DNA of 54,894 nt from a virus. The notes beneath the pieces are model-generated. The model saw only the letters and a program-made list of their open reading frames with translations, was not told where the DNA came from and made no database searches. The position numbers and the translations under genes are program-made. The stretch spans positions 1 through 54,894 of the IMG/VR virus record IMGVR_UViG_3300024313_000009. The stretch is one strand, 5' to 3'. How positions within the stretch are numbered: the first letter of the stretch is position 1; every line of letters starts with the position of its first letter. Shown here in pieces: positions 25,665 through 35,797 of the stretch.

Positions 25665-28600
25665 ATGGCTGAAAAACTTTTTGATAAAGCGTCTTATAGT
25701 ATAATTAGAACTAATCCTAAATTAACAGGTAATGTTAAATTAGTTAGTAATGGTGAAGATTTATATCTAGAATCTTTTAGTGCTAATACTCAACTGGCAA
25801 CATCTACATTTAAAGCATTTAAGTTAAGTGGTAAAGAAACTTATGATACTGATGTATTTAAGTTCTTTCAGCTTGGTAAATTCCCAACAGATTTAGCATA
25901 TGAAGTATTTCAGGAATATCAAGATGTTTCTGTTTTGTCACAGTATCAAAATCAGTATGAAATGTTTTACTCAGCTGGTACTAGATCAGTAGCATCTGAA
26001 GCATATTCTGAAAACTTAGGTATGCTATCTCCACTTTGGCTAAATGAACAAATACCTAACAAGTTTGTTATATTTAGAATAGATAACCCAGCAGCAGTAA
26101 ATAACATAAACCAAAGTTTACAGAATGTTAATAGCGCAGATGCACAAACATCTATTGCATTTACTAAGAATGTCTTAGAGAACTGTACGGCAATTAAAAC
26201 ATTTGACCTGTCTTCTAATAGCTTATTAGGATCTTATATTAGAAATTATAGAAACCAAGATTCGTTTCCAACAACACCCCTTAATGTTAGCTGGAGGCAA
26301 GATGAGCCTATACAATGGAACGGCATAAATTATAATAGAGGAGGGTTTACTTCTTCTGGTAGTTTCTCGTATGATGATCTGGTGGTTAATGATGCTACCA
26401 TAATCCAAAACGAGCATTTTTTTACTGAAGGGTTTCAGCGTAATAATATTCTTTTAGCAAATTTAATAAATATGGAATTTTTGTTTTCTGATACTAATGC
26501 AAAGGATTATTCATTAAATAGGTATTTCGGTTTATATGTAAATGAAGTAGAGGAGGGGTTGTTTGATATTTCTGGAGAAGGTTTTTATAAGAATACCGAA
26601 AAGACACAACTACCAAAAATAAAAACAATTACACAAGTTTCTGAAGAACTTAATACTCCGTTTGAGATGACTAATGAAAATGGTTTATTAATATATTTAG
26701 ATCCTGCTAAAACAACTACAATAACAGGTTTACCTACACCACAAAGAGTTAATGAGGTTGAATCTATATTTTATATTAAGGATAAGAATGAACAGTTTCA
26801 TACTGTTAAAAAAGGATCTGTTTGGGGAGAAAATCAAATTAGGTTATTTGATACTATAATGGATATTTCAACTATAGCAGGATATAAACAACCTGATACT
26901 TTTGCTGATGCATCTATAATTTCAAGAAAAGGTAAAGCTATAAGTTATTTTAAAATCTTAGAGGAATTGACTGATGGGTTTAAAATTACATTTTATGATG
27001 GTTTAGATTTAGTAGGGGAAGTTGCTGCATCTACTGCAACAGTACCTATACCTGGCAATCATAAGTCACAATTTTTTAATCCTAATGGTACACCTGAAGA
27101 AATTGCTAAATCAATAGAAGGAGCTATCAATAATGGAATTTCATTAGAAAAAAGATTTTTTGAAGCTACTCATAATAATGATACTGTATATGTGCAGTCT
27201 AGGTTTTCTGGTAGCAGATTTAACAGATTAAATTTTGTTATAGATTATGCACAATATCCACTTATGGTTAATAATATTACTTCATACCCTATTACTTCTA
27301 TCATAGAACCAGGTAAACATTTTGTTGGTGGAAATGATGTTAATAATTCTTTATTAAAAGTTAATAATGGCGACCAAGAAAGATTTAAAAAAGGTAATTG
27401 GGTTCAATCAAAAAACGGTTTTGCTGAAATTGGCGACTGGGTTCCTTATTTAGATGAACCTATAACAAACCAAAACGGTACAGTGTTAGGCTATACAGGT
27501 GTAAATGAATATGCGATAATTACATTAGATGATAATCAAATAAATGTTACTAGGACTGGTCAAGTTGCATTATATTCTGATTATAGACCTTCGTTTGGTA
27601 GATTTTCAATTTTTCCAATAAAGGATTTTGATTATGACTTTTATAGTAAGCTATACAGTCAAATGGGAGAACTGGAATATGAAGAAGATCAATATAACCA
27701 AACCGATGCGAGTGGTAGTTTTACGGGTATAAGTGCTAACCCTGAGGTTAGAGAATTTTATAGGGATGGTGGATTTACTAGATTAATTGGTTTATTAAGA
27801 TCAGCAGACCCTGATGAAAGTTTTGACTCTATAATAGAATCAGAATATGATAGACTAGAAGAAAACTATTTAAAGCAACAGGCTGTAGCATCTAGAGTCA
27901 TACCTTATATAAATAAATGGTCTTGGGTTAATGATGGTAAAAATGTTAGGAATTTACCTTATGGATTAAACTTAAGTGAAGCGTTTAGTCAAAATAACTT
28001 TGCGCCTTCCAAGTATTCAATTGGGCAAGAGCCACTGGGCTTTTCACATGAGTGGTATTACTTATGTGAATTTCCTTATTACTTTAATAATGAAGCAATT
28101 AAGAGTTCATGGAGTTATATTGATAATGCACCAACTGATACCATTGAAGAAAATCCTTTTACTGGGGCTGTGTATACACCAGGAACATTCCAAAGAGTAG
28201 ATAAAGATTATTTTAATGATTATTTTATAGTGGATAAGTTTACGACAGGTGGTACTATTAATTTAGTTGATAGACAACTTAGATATGGTAGATTTAGTGG
28301 AGGCGATGAAAAGAATTTTGCTGAGGCGTTTTTGAGAGGAGTTAGAGTAATTGCTAAACCTAAAGCAGATGCTTTTGAAAAGCCTAATTTTAATGCTAGG
28401 TCAATTAAGTATGTTAATGACGGTAGGTTTAATGATTATAGATTTTCAGTTATGCTTGTTCCTAATGCACCAGATAAACCTGAAGTAGAGGTTAAGTTTA
28501 TAAAAAATGATAAGTGGAGAACCGTAGTAATGTTAATCTTTTTAGATTTAAGCAATGATTGTATAAATGGCCCTGGTGACCAGAGTATTGATCGTACAAC

Positions 28601-30299
28601 CTTATATTCATTTGGAAGTGATTACAAAACACAGTTACCGCCTAATGAGTGTGAACCTGAAATTAACCCTATTGATAATACTTTTATGTTTGAAGCCGGT
28701 GAAGTCCAAGGGGCAATAAATTTAGCTAATGTGTCATGGAATAGCACAGTTGGCGCTTATCTTTTTCAAGGGCAACCAGACGTAAATGGAATTCCTACAA
28801 GGTTTTTAAGAGATCTAACGAGAGGGGCAAACGGGCAGTTTAACAGAATTGAATTTACTATAGGGTCTGATGTATACCAAATTGGTGGAATAGTAAGAAT
28901 TGTTAGTGATACCGAATTCTTTGCAACTAGGATTACGGAAAACGGGTTGACTTTTATTCCAGGTGGACCTAACCCATCTCCGTTTTCACTGTTAACTGCA
29001 GATTATATTACTATTGGTGGTGGCTTTAACACTTATTCATCCAGGCTTTCTGATGTTGGTTTTGCTACATTATTTAAAAATATTAATCAAGGTAATCCAA
29101 CAATAATTTATGAAACTATAGATAAGGATGGGAATAGGGTTTTAGATAAAGATGGCAATCTAGGTCAAACGTTTTCAATAGAATTAAGAGCCCAGGCAGA
29201 TATATTAAAATCTGTGTATATAGGTGTATTACCTGACCCTGCAAAACCAACTGCATTTAACTTAACTGATATTATTGGATATGACTTGTCTTTGCAAACT
29301 AAACCAAGAATAACTCCTATAGGTAGGCATGCTGGTTATTATCAACCAACGGCCCTTGATGTTATATTTTTTAGAGATCCATATTTAAATATTGATTTTG
29401 ATAGTGTGACAGGTGGAACTGGAATAACTGGCGGTTCTATTAATGATGAACTATATAAGATAAAGGTTAAAGAATTATGTAGATATGAGAATACTCAATT
29501 TAATAGTAGTGATTATGAAAACTTTGGACAAATAAAGAATTTATTTTATCATAAAGTAAATGAAGAAGATCCATCTACTATACTTGAACTTTCCACAGAA
29601 AGTGCATTCTTAAGTTTATACCCTCTTATTAATGAGGTAGGTATTGCAAGTAGGGACTTTTACGCGTTTTCGTCTAATTGGGAACCTTCTTATTTTAGAA
29701 AAAGTATTGATAAGTCTAAGATTGAATCTATTATAGGTACTAGGGCAATGACTGAAAAGAAGTCGTTCTTTGGTTCAAAATATTTAAAGGTACCTCAACT
29801 AATAGAATTAGAAACATTTATACATTCTCCTTTTACTGAAGGTGCTATAAAGCAGCCTAGTTTAATTGATGGGACATTTATTACGCGAGAAAATGAAACT
29901 AATGTTAGATTTTATATGTTCATACAAAAAAGATTAGAAGAGTTTTTGTTTGATCCAATTAAAGAAGAGTTTAAAAAGTACATAAAACCTGAGTTTAGCT
30001 TTGGTGACATTGAAACGTTAGACGATGATGTGTTAAGGTATATTAGGCAAAATGTTTTACAATTATATAAAATAGAAAACGTAGATTTTTATGTTAAAAC
30101 TTCTAGAGAAATTTCATTGTTGGATTTTTCAACAGCCGAATTAACTAATTCTGAAAAGGTTTTGGCTGGCCTAACAGTAAACACTGCAATAGGATCGAAA
30201 TTATTAAATACTAATCCATTTGATCTAAGCCTAATATATAACAAAAGGAAAGGTTTTACTGAGTCTTTTGGTTTCAGTATAACCATAGTTAAAAAATAA
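25665..30299 (+). CDS. Giant tail/baseplate structural protein, 1544 aa
   Basis: This is the largest protein in the window. Its composition (many Asn, Tyr, Phe, Gly; very few Cys) and long beta-rich stretches without catalytic motifs mark it as a virion protein. Recognisable local features are LGMLSPLWLNEQIPNKFVIF (about residues 121-140), NRYFGLYVNEVEEG (about 285-298) and a WSWVNDGKNVRNLPYGLNL segment near residues 750-768. I do not know the family's named T4 counterpart. It follows an apparently independent promoter-like element and is followed after 7 bases by a fibre gene. It may form the periphery of the baseplate to which fibres attach. Confidence 0.5.
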   Translation: MAEKLFDKASYSIIRTNPKLTGNVKLVSNGEDLYLESFSANTQLATSTFKAFKLSGKETYDTDVFKFFQLGKFPTDLAYEVFQEYQDVSVLSQYQNQYEMFYSAGTRSVASEAYSENLGMLSPLWLNEQIPNKFVIFRIDNPAAVNNINQSLQNVNSADAQTSIAFTKNVLENCTAIKTFDLSSNSLLGSYIRNYRNQDSFPTTPLNVSWRQDEPIQWNGINYNRGGFTSSGSFSYDDLVVNDATIIQNEHFFTEGFQRNNILLANLINMEFLFSDTNAKDYSLNRYFGLYVNEVEEGLFDISGEGFYKNTEKTQLPKIKTITQVSEELNTPFEMTNENGLLIYLDPAKTTTITGLPTPQRVNEVESIFYIKDKNEQFHTVKKGSVWGENQIRLFDTIMDISTIAGYKQPDTFADASIISRKGKAISYFKILEELTDGFKITFYDGLDLVGEVAASTATVPIPGNHKSQFFNPNGTPEEIAKSIEGAINNGISLEKRFFEATHNNDTVYVQSRFSGSRFNRLNFVIDYAQYPLMVNNITSYPITSIIEPGKHFVGGNDVNNSLLKVNNGDQERFKKGNWVQSKNGFAEIGDWVPYLDEPITNQNGTVLGYTGVNEYAIITLDDNQINVTRTGQVALYSDYRPSFGRFSIFPIKDFDYDFYSKLYSQMGELEYEEDQYNQTDASGSFTGISANPEVREFYRDGGFTRLIGLLRSADPDESFDSIIESEYDRLEENYLKQQAVASRVIPYINKWSWVNDGKNVRNLPYGLNLSEAFSQNNFAPSKYSIGQEPLGFSHEWYYLCEFPYYFNNEAIKSSWSYIDNAPTDTIEENPFTGAVYTPGTFQRVDKDYFNDYFIVDKFTTGGTINLVDRQLRYGRFSGGDEKNFAEAFLRGVRVIAKPKADAFEKPNFNARSIKYVNDGRFNDYRFSVMLVPNAPDKPEVEVKFIKNDKWRTVVMLIFLDLSNDCINGPGDQSIDRTTLYSFGSDYKTQLPPNECEPEINPIDNTFMFEAGEVQGAINLANVSWNSTVGAYLFQGQPDVNGIPTRFLRDLTRGANGQFNRIEFTIGSDVYQIGGIVRIVSDTEFFATRITENGLTFIPGGPNPSPFSLLTADYITIGGGFNTYSSRLSDVGFATLFKNINQGNPTIIYETIDKDGNRVLDKDGNLGQTFSIELRAQADILKSVYIGVLPDPAKPTAFNLTDIIGYDLSLQTKPRITPIGRHAGYYQPTALDVIFFRDPYLNIDFDSVTGGTGITGGSINDELYKIKVKELCRYENTQFNSSDYENFGQIKNLFYHKVNEEDPSTILELSTESAFLSLYPLINEVGIASRDFYAFSSNWEPSYFRKSIDKSKIESIIGTRAMTEKKSFFGSKYLKVPQLIELETFIHSPFTEGAIKQPSLIDGTFITRENETNVRFYMFIQKRLEEFLFDPIKEEFKKYIKPEFSFGDIETLDDDVLRYIRQNVLQLYKIENVDFYVKTSREISLLDFSTAELTNSEKVLAGLTVNTAIGSKLLNTNPFDLSLIYNKRKGFTESFGFSITIVKK

Positions 30300-30306
30300 G
30301 AATATA

Positions 30307-33300
30307 ATGGCAATAACTATACAAGATTTGATAGCCTCTGATACTATCTCTCAAGCTGTTGATAAAATAAATTTTAATTTTGATCAGCTCTTGTTAAATG
30401 GTGGAGGGCCAGTAGGTCCTAGTGGCCCACAAGGTACACCTGGCCCAATCGGTGGTAGAGGGGAAAGAGGATCTGATTGGTATGATGGGACGGTTAATCC
30501 TAACACAATTATAGTATCACCTTCACTCTTACCTGGTGATTATTACTTACAGAGCGATGGTCAAGTATGGGAATATAATGGAACTACTTGGTTTACGACA
30601 CCAGTTAATTTAACAGGTCCTACTGGAACCCCAGGAACCTCTGATGGTTGGCTATATATCGGTAATGATGGATCTGGTAATGTAATTCCTGCAAACAAAA
30701 ATACATTATACCCTTCAGGTATGCCAGGTGGTGCTGGTGCTAATGCTTCTAACGAAGGTGTAGCTATGGTTTTAGTTGGAGGTGTTACTACACAAACCCC
30801 AACAGTAGGATATAGTTATTCAGCTGCATATGAATTAACTGATGATATGACAGCTTCTTTAGACTCATCAAGAGTTAGTATGCTCATACATCAGAAAAAC
30901 ACATCTGCTAGGGCTATTAAGTTTATGGGAGGTGATGCTCTTCCCGAAAATTTTGAACAAGATAATCTTGGTAACTTAGCCGAAATTTATTTAGGTGCCG
31001 ATGATGTACTTAACATAAACATACCTAAAGTAACTACACCAACCAGCACATCATCTGCAATTGGATTTAATTTATACAGTGGACCGCGCGGTATGAATTT
31101 TAGGTCTGGGAGAGGTGTTAAGTATGTAACTGGTGGAATAGGTAGTGGTTCTGGTGGATATGATATTGCGGATTATGAAATTGAAATAAATGAAGTTAAT
31201 GCTGCGTTACCTCCAGCATTTAGTGTTAATGTTCTAGGTAATAAATCTGGATTATTTCAATTAGGGCAGACTACCCCTCCTACAACTAATGCATTTAATG
31301 GTCTTGCTTATTTAGGGGCTGATGAAATTTTAATTGATGGTAGAACTTCAATAGAATTTAAATCTGATGCAAGTACATATATATTTGATGGATTAAGTAG
31401 TATTTCAACTGCACCGACAGGTTTAGTTGCATATACAGCTGGAGAATCTTTAACTAAAATTGGTTTTGATGGGGGTGTTGTACCAGTCGGTCAGATATCT
31501 TATAATACTGTAAACTCAAATTTGGAAGGCTCAACCGGTACTGATAATTATCTAGTCTCATGGGGTGCTCAGAATACATTACAAAACCAAAATTGGATAA
31601 TGTCTGGGGACGCAATATATCCTAATCAGACTGATACACAAAAATTAGGGTCGACTTACGGCGGAGGTATTAGAGCCCTCCATCTTTCAGGTGGAGATAG
31701 TACTGGTAATAGTCTCTTGTCTTTTTATGATGATCTTGGTACATATAATAGAAATACATTACAAATATCGGGTGGCAACTCACCTAGCACTGGGGTTGTG
31801 AGATTTGTACCAGGGGATGAGCTTTCCTTTCAACCACCACTCACTGGATCTACAAGGTCAAATACTAATACGCAATTTCAGCTTAATCTAACCTTTGCTG
31901 AACAAAATGAGGGAAGTAGTAGTGGTAGTTGGTATCAAGGAAAGCTTCCTGGTACCGTAATGGTGATTGGTAGTAGAACCGTAAGCGGGAAGCTAAGGAA
32001 TGGTACTACGAGCACAGTTAATTATGGTAAGATAGAAATTGCACCAAAGACCAATTCTGCTGGGCAATGTACCGGAAAGGAAATGGCTGGTATATGGGCC
32101 AGGCCAGAGGAGACATCAACTACTGCAGGTGGTACTACCAACAATTACTGGCAGAATAAACCAATAGTTTTTAAAGGCTCAGATGGCTCAGAGACAACTA
32201 CGTCTGGATCTAGACATTATGGTGGTGGTGCAGCTGTTCTTGGTGGTGATGGTGGAAATACATCAGGGCAAGCTGGTTGGGTTACTCTTTCACCAGGTGG
32301 TCAAAATCAGCTTGTCGCAACTGAATATGGTAAAGGTGTTCAAATTGGATATAATCCATACTATGACTTACCTAATGGTGCATCTACTAGCGAGGAAAAT
32401 GCTACTAGGAGATCTGCTGCCCAGATAACAATAGGACCGCCTCTTACTATGAATAGCACATCATGGAATCCTAATTATAAAAAGGATGAAATATTTTTAA
32501 AGATTCATCAGCCGCCATCTATAATTAACATCGGTAATACTGATGAGGAAAGAAGAAATGAATCTAGATATGTAATGATGGTTAAAAGTTGCTATTCCGA
32601 TGCGGATTCAGCTGGAGCAGTAGCTTTTTATAATAGAAACAATTCTAACGGTATAGAATTCTACCCACATTTAGGAGCAAACGATTTTAACCCGCATGTT
32701 GAAGAGAATGATACTTTAATAATGCACATGAATAATGGAACAAATGGAGCTGTGCAAGTAGGAGCTGGTGAAGGTGGTTTAGTTATTGGTGCTAAAGATG
32801 GTTATTGGGGAGCAATGAGGATTAATCAGGGTGGTGATTATGATGGGCGAGTCGTTAATAACCCAAATGAACCTAAACTACAGTTTTATGGACATGGAAA
32901 TTATTCTAGTGTAGACGACTTCCAAGATCTAGGATTCCAAGTTAGAAGTATTAACAGTATAGTCGATCATCCTAATGTACTTTCCTGTGATTCAACCAGA
33001 AGTATTTTTGCGTCTGGGTGGATGAAAGCTAAACAGGCTGGTGGTATTGCTATTAACGTTAATAATTCATATATACATTGGCAACGAATAGGTAACACAA
33101 TATCGTGTCATGGTAATATACAGTTTGGTAATGGTGTCGGTCAAAGAATTGTATATCTACCGGTTAAAGGAACAAGTGGTGGTGCCAATCTTGTTAGAGG
33201 ACACTGTGATATAGTAAAAGGAGGAACTTTAGATGATGTGACTGGCCATGTTGTTCAAGTTGGTAGTGACAGATTTAGTTTTAGAAGAAATGCTGCTTGG

Positions 33301-33354
33301 GTAAGTTTAGCCAACTCAAATGTACACTTCTCATTTGCTTATATAATGCTATAA
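30307..33354 (+). CDS. Collagen-like tail fibre protein, 1015 aa
   Basis: The first 32 residues (MAITIQDLIASDTISQAVDK, INFNFDQLLLNG) match the plan of the attachment module at 18921. A short Gly-X-Y stretch (GPVGPSGPQGTPGPIGGRG) is at 34-52. A long Gly/Thr/Ser/Asn-rich shaft follows, containing beta repeats and a GPRGMNFRSGRG stretch. The last 90 residues (YIHWQRIGNTISCHGNIQFG, then a series of short strands ending FAYIML) form a probable tip domain. It is a long tail fibre-type protein: N-terminus on the baseplate, collagen and beta shaft, receptor-binding C-terminus. Host target unknown. Confidence 0.75.
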   Translation: MAITIQDLIASDTISQAVDKINFNFDQLLLNGGGPVGPSGPQGTPGPIGGRGERGSDWYDGTVNPNTIIVSPSLLPGDYYLQSDGQVWEYNGTTWFTTPVNLTGPTGTPGTSDGWLYIGNDGSGNVIPANKNTLYPSGMPGGAGANASNEGVAMVLVGGVTTQTPTVGYSYSAAYELTDDMTASLDSSRVSMLIHQKNTSARAIKFMGGDALPENFEQDNLGNLAEIYLGADDVLNINIPKVTTPTSTSSAIGFNLYSGPRGMNFRSGRGVKYVTGGIGSGSGGYDIADYEIEINEVNAALPPAFSVNVLGNKSGLFQLGQTTPPTTNAFNGLAYLGADEILIDGRTSIEFKSDASTYIFDGLSSISTAPTGLVAYTAGESLTKIGFDGGVVPVGQISYNTVNSNLEGSTGTDNYLVSWGAQNTLQNQNWIMSGDAIYPNQTDTQKLGSTYGGGIRALHLSGGDSTGNSLLSFYDDLGTYNRNTLQISGGNSPSTGVVRFVPGDELSFQPPLTGSTRSNTNTQFQLNLTFAEQNEGSSSGSWYQGKLPGTVMVIGSRTVSGKLRNGTTSTVNYGKIEIAPKTNSAGQCTGKEMAGIWARPEETSTTAGGTTNNYWQNKPIVFKGSDGSETTTSGSRHYGGGAAVLGGDGGNTSGQAGWVTLSPGGQNQLVATEYGKGVQIGYNPYYDLPNGASTSEENATRRSAAQITIGPPLTMNSTSWNPNYKKDEIFLKIHQPPSIINIGNTDEERRNESRYVMMVKSCYSDADSAGAVAFYNRNNSNGIEFYPHLGANDFNPHVEENDTLIMHMNNGTNGAVQVGAGEGGLVIGAKDGYWGAMRINQGGDYDGRVVNNPNEPKLQFYGHGNYSSVDDFQDLGFQVRSINSIVDHPNVLSCDSTRSIFASGWMKAKQAGGIAINVNNSYIHWQRIGNTISCHGNIQFGNGVGQRIVYLPVKGTSGGANLVRGHCDIVKGGTLDDVTGHVVQVGSDRFSFRRNAAWVSLANSNVHFSFAYIML

Positions 33355-33376
33355 ACATAATATTAAATTTTTAAAA

Positions 33377-33619
33377 ATGACAAAAAAAGAAAAGAAAGAA
33401 TTAACTGAATTTATTGACAAATACAAACAGATTGAAACATCTATTGATCTTATGCAAAAAAGTATTCTTAGCTTAGCAGAAAAGAGAGATGATCTATTTA
33501 ATGATCTTGAAAAAATGAAAGTTAATGAAAAACAGTTTATGGATAAGCTAATAGAAAAATATGGAGAAAGTAATGTTACACCATATAAGTTATTACAGGT
33601 CTACGAAGAAGGATTATGA
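33377..33619 (+). CDS. Small coiled-coil protein, 80 aa
   Basis: It is almost entirely Lys/Glu-rich with heptad spacing (IDKYKQIETSIDLMQKSILS) and has no cysteine or membrane segment. It overlaps the next gene by four bases (ATGA at 33616-33619), so the two are probably co-translated. The coiled coil may pair with the periplasmic helix of the following membrane protein. Function is not known. Confidence 0.65.
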   Translation: MTKKEKKELTEFIDKYKQIETSIDLMQKSILSLAEKRDDLFNDLEKMKVNEKQFMDKLIEKYGESNVTPYKLLQVYEEGL

Positions 33620-34398
33620 TAATTATAAAAAACATAATACAAATACTAACTGATCCTAAAAATACAAGAATGTTTTTATTAGGTGGTATTGTAGTGTTAT
33701 TTATTTTATTATTTAGACAATGTGAACAAACAAATATAGCAAAAGGAGAAGCTGTTAAAATTAGCAATAATTGGAAAGCATCATTAGATACAATTGAAAA
33801 TTATATTGATAAGAATGGTAATGCTGCCGCTGAAATAAGAGCTCTTAATTTATCTATAGAAGAAATAGAAGGACAGTTAGAATTTGAAAAAGAAAAACCA
33901 CCTATAACTATTATTAAAACAGAAACGGTAATTAAAGAAGTTATAGTAGAAGTTCCGGTAGTTATATTAGATACAATTATAAATACCGTGGTTGGTGATT
34001 TTAATTCAGCCTTAACGTTTTCAGATAAAAAGGAATGGGGTAAAAGTTCTAGAATTATTGATGCTATAATACCTTATAAAACTTCTGATAGTCTTATATC
34101 ATTCGGTAATGCTAATATAGGATTAAAGCAAAATATATTTTTAACTGCATCATTAACAAGAGATGTTAAAACAAAAGAATTATTTGTAAATCTTTTAACC
34201 GATTATCCTGGTACTACATTTAATAGTGCCGAAGGAATATTAATTGATCAAAAGAGTAAAGCATTTAAAGGTTTACAATATGAAAACAGAAAAACCATAG
34301 GTCTAGGTTTACAATTAGGCGTAGGTTTAACTGGAAATCAAATTAGCCCATACATAGGTATAGGTTTAAATTATACACCAAAGTTTTTACAATGGTAA
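33616..34398 (+). CDS. Spanin-like inner-membrane protein with outer-membrane-type C-terminal end, 260 aa
   Basis: Residues about 18-34 (RMFLLGGIVVLFILLFR) form one membrane helix, followed by a charged helical region (about 40-120) and a beta-rich region. The last 30 residues alternate hydrophobic and polar or glycine positions (LGLQLGVGLTGNQISPYIGI, then GLNYTPKFLQW) and end in Trp, as outer-membrane beta-barrel C-termini do. An inner-membrane anchor, periplasmic coil and outer-membrane-seeking end are the parts of a one-piece spanin, which fuses the two membranes during lysis. No known spanin sequence was matched, and no endolysin or holin is visible nearby. It could instead be an envelope-modifying protein. 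Confidence 0.5.
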   Translation: MIIIKNIIQILTDPKNTRMFLLGGIVVLFILLFRQCEQTNIAKGEAVKISNNWKASLDTIENYIDKNGNAAAEIRALNLSIEEIEGQLEFEKEKPPITIIKTETVIKEVIVEVPVVILDTIINTVVGDFNSALTFSDKKEWGKSSRIIDAIIPYKTSDSLISFGNANIGLKQNIFLTASLTRDVKTKELFVNLLTDYPGTTFNSAEGILIDQKSKAFKGLQYENRKTIGLGLQLGVGLTGNQISPYIGIGLNYTPKFLQW

Positions 34399-34411
34399 AT
34401 AAATAAAAAGA

Positions 34412-35797
34412 ATGGAATCATCTAAATTTATACAACTATCAGACGGTATATTATTGGAGTATATTTATACTAGCCAATCAAACCCAACGGAGCTTAATAC
34501 AGGTACTTATCCTATTGAGATAATGAGGGATGGGCATACTGGTGGAAGTTTTCTTTTTAATACAGAAGCAGTATCACCAGAAATGGGGAACTATAGAGAT
34601 ATATCTGCAGTACCTATTAACGAGAACAAAACACAATACGCGTATTTAGATACCGACGTAGGTGTACCTTATAACGATTTTGATCCAGAATTAACTGATA
34701 GTGTAAATTTATTACAATCCTTTAGCCCACAGCAAAACATTGCATATGATAAAATAAGAATACATTTTATATCAGGATTTACATTCACTGGATATGACGG
34801 TATAATATTTGAAACTTTAATACCGAGAAGAGATGGTGTTTTGCTTAATCTTTCTTCTATTAATTTTTTAAAGAATGATACACCAGTATTTAACCCAGAC
34901 CCAGTATTAATAAACGATAAGTTATTTGCAAGTTACATAGAATGGAGAGTACCTTCATTGTTCTTTATGAATAACACCTTTAATACAGGAGATCCTAACG
35001 GATTAGGGTATAGGTTAACTGAAGGTCAAGGATTTTTAAGTACACCTACAATTACATTTAAAGCTACCGGTATATATGAAACTATAGTAGATAACGGATA
35101 TAGTTATTATAATGTTGAAGAGATAAACGCAGCAACATTTGCAAGTAGAGATATATACGATAATCTTTACGCAGAAGTTAAGGAGGCTGATGGTGGAGAC
35201 TATTTTGAATTGAGTGGTCAGGTTACCGGTTCAACTTTTGCTAATTTTATTGCTCAATTAAACTCTTCTTCTGGTGGTGCTGATAATATAGTATTTCATG
35301 AAATTAATGTAAGTGAACAAATAGGTACAAACTTTATAAAAACCAGCACACAAGTATTTACACAAACTACGAATTTTGATAACCCTATTTTATTTAGGCC
35401 TATTATTTTAAACAGTGCAGTTGCCGCGTCGTTTTCTATTAATTATATGTTAAGAATTTATAACCGAGCTGATAATACTCAAATAGTGAAAATTGCTAAA
35501 TTGACTTCATTTGATGTTAATAAGTATGGTCGAAGATTAATGAAAATAAATTTAGGTGTAGTACCAACTGTTGCTAATGTTTATAATCAAGTAGCAGAAG
35601 ATGATGGTAAAAACATAATTGTAAATAATGGCGGTGTTGGTAATAATCCAGGACAGACGTCAGATCAAATAGTAGAACAGCTGGTAGTAAAGACAAAATA
35701 TGTAACTTCATTTAGAGATAGAATAAATGTAAAGGCTGCAATTTCACCAGCAAAAATACAAACAATAACAGAAAACGATGGCAGCACAACAGAATAA
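34412..35797 (+). CDS. Virion structural protein of unknown role, 461 aa
   Basis: The protein is beta-rich and Asn/Thr/Gly-rich, with no catalytic motif or membrane segment. The N-terminus (SKFIQLSDGILLEYIYTSQS) and the C-terminal region (VVKTKYVTSFRDRINVKAAI) look like strands of globular domains. The next gene starts inside its last 20 bases, so translation is coupled. The pair precedes a tail-tube-fold gene, so a tail or baseplate part is likely. I do not recognise the family. Confidence 0.5.
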   Translation: MESSKFIQLSDGILLEYIYTSQSNPTELNTGTYPIEIMRDGHTGGSFLFNTEAVSPEMGNYRDISAVPINENKTQYAYLDTDVGVPYNDFDPELTDSVNLLQSFSPQQNIAYDKIRIHFISGFTFTGYDGIIFETLIPRRDGVLLNLSSINFLKNDTPVFNPDPVLINDKLFASYIEWRVPSLFFMNNTFNTGDPNGLGYRLTEGQGFLSTPTITFKATGIYETIVDNGYSYYNVEEINAATFASRDIYDNLYAEVKEADGGDYFELSGQVTGSTFANFIAQLNSSSGGADNIVFHEINVSEQIGTNFIKTSTQVFTQTTNFDNPILFRPIILNSAVAASFSINYMLRIYNRADNTQIVKIAKLTSFDVNKYGRRLMKINLGVVPTVANVYNQVAEDDGKNIIVNNGGVGNNPGQTSDQIVEQLVVKTKYVTSFRDRINVKAAISPAKIQTITENDGSTTE

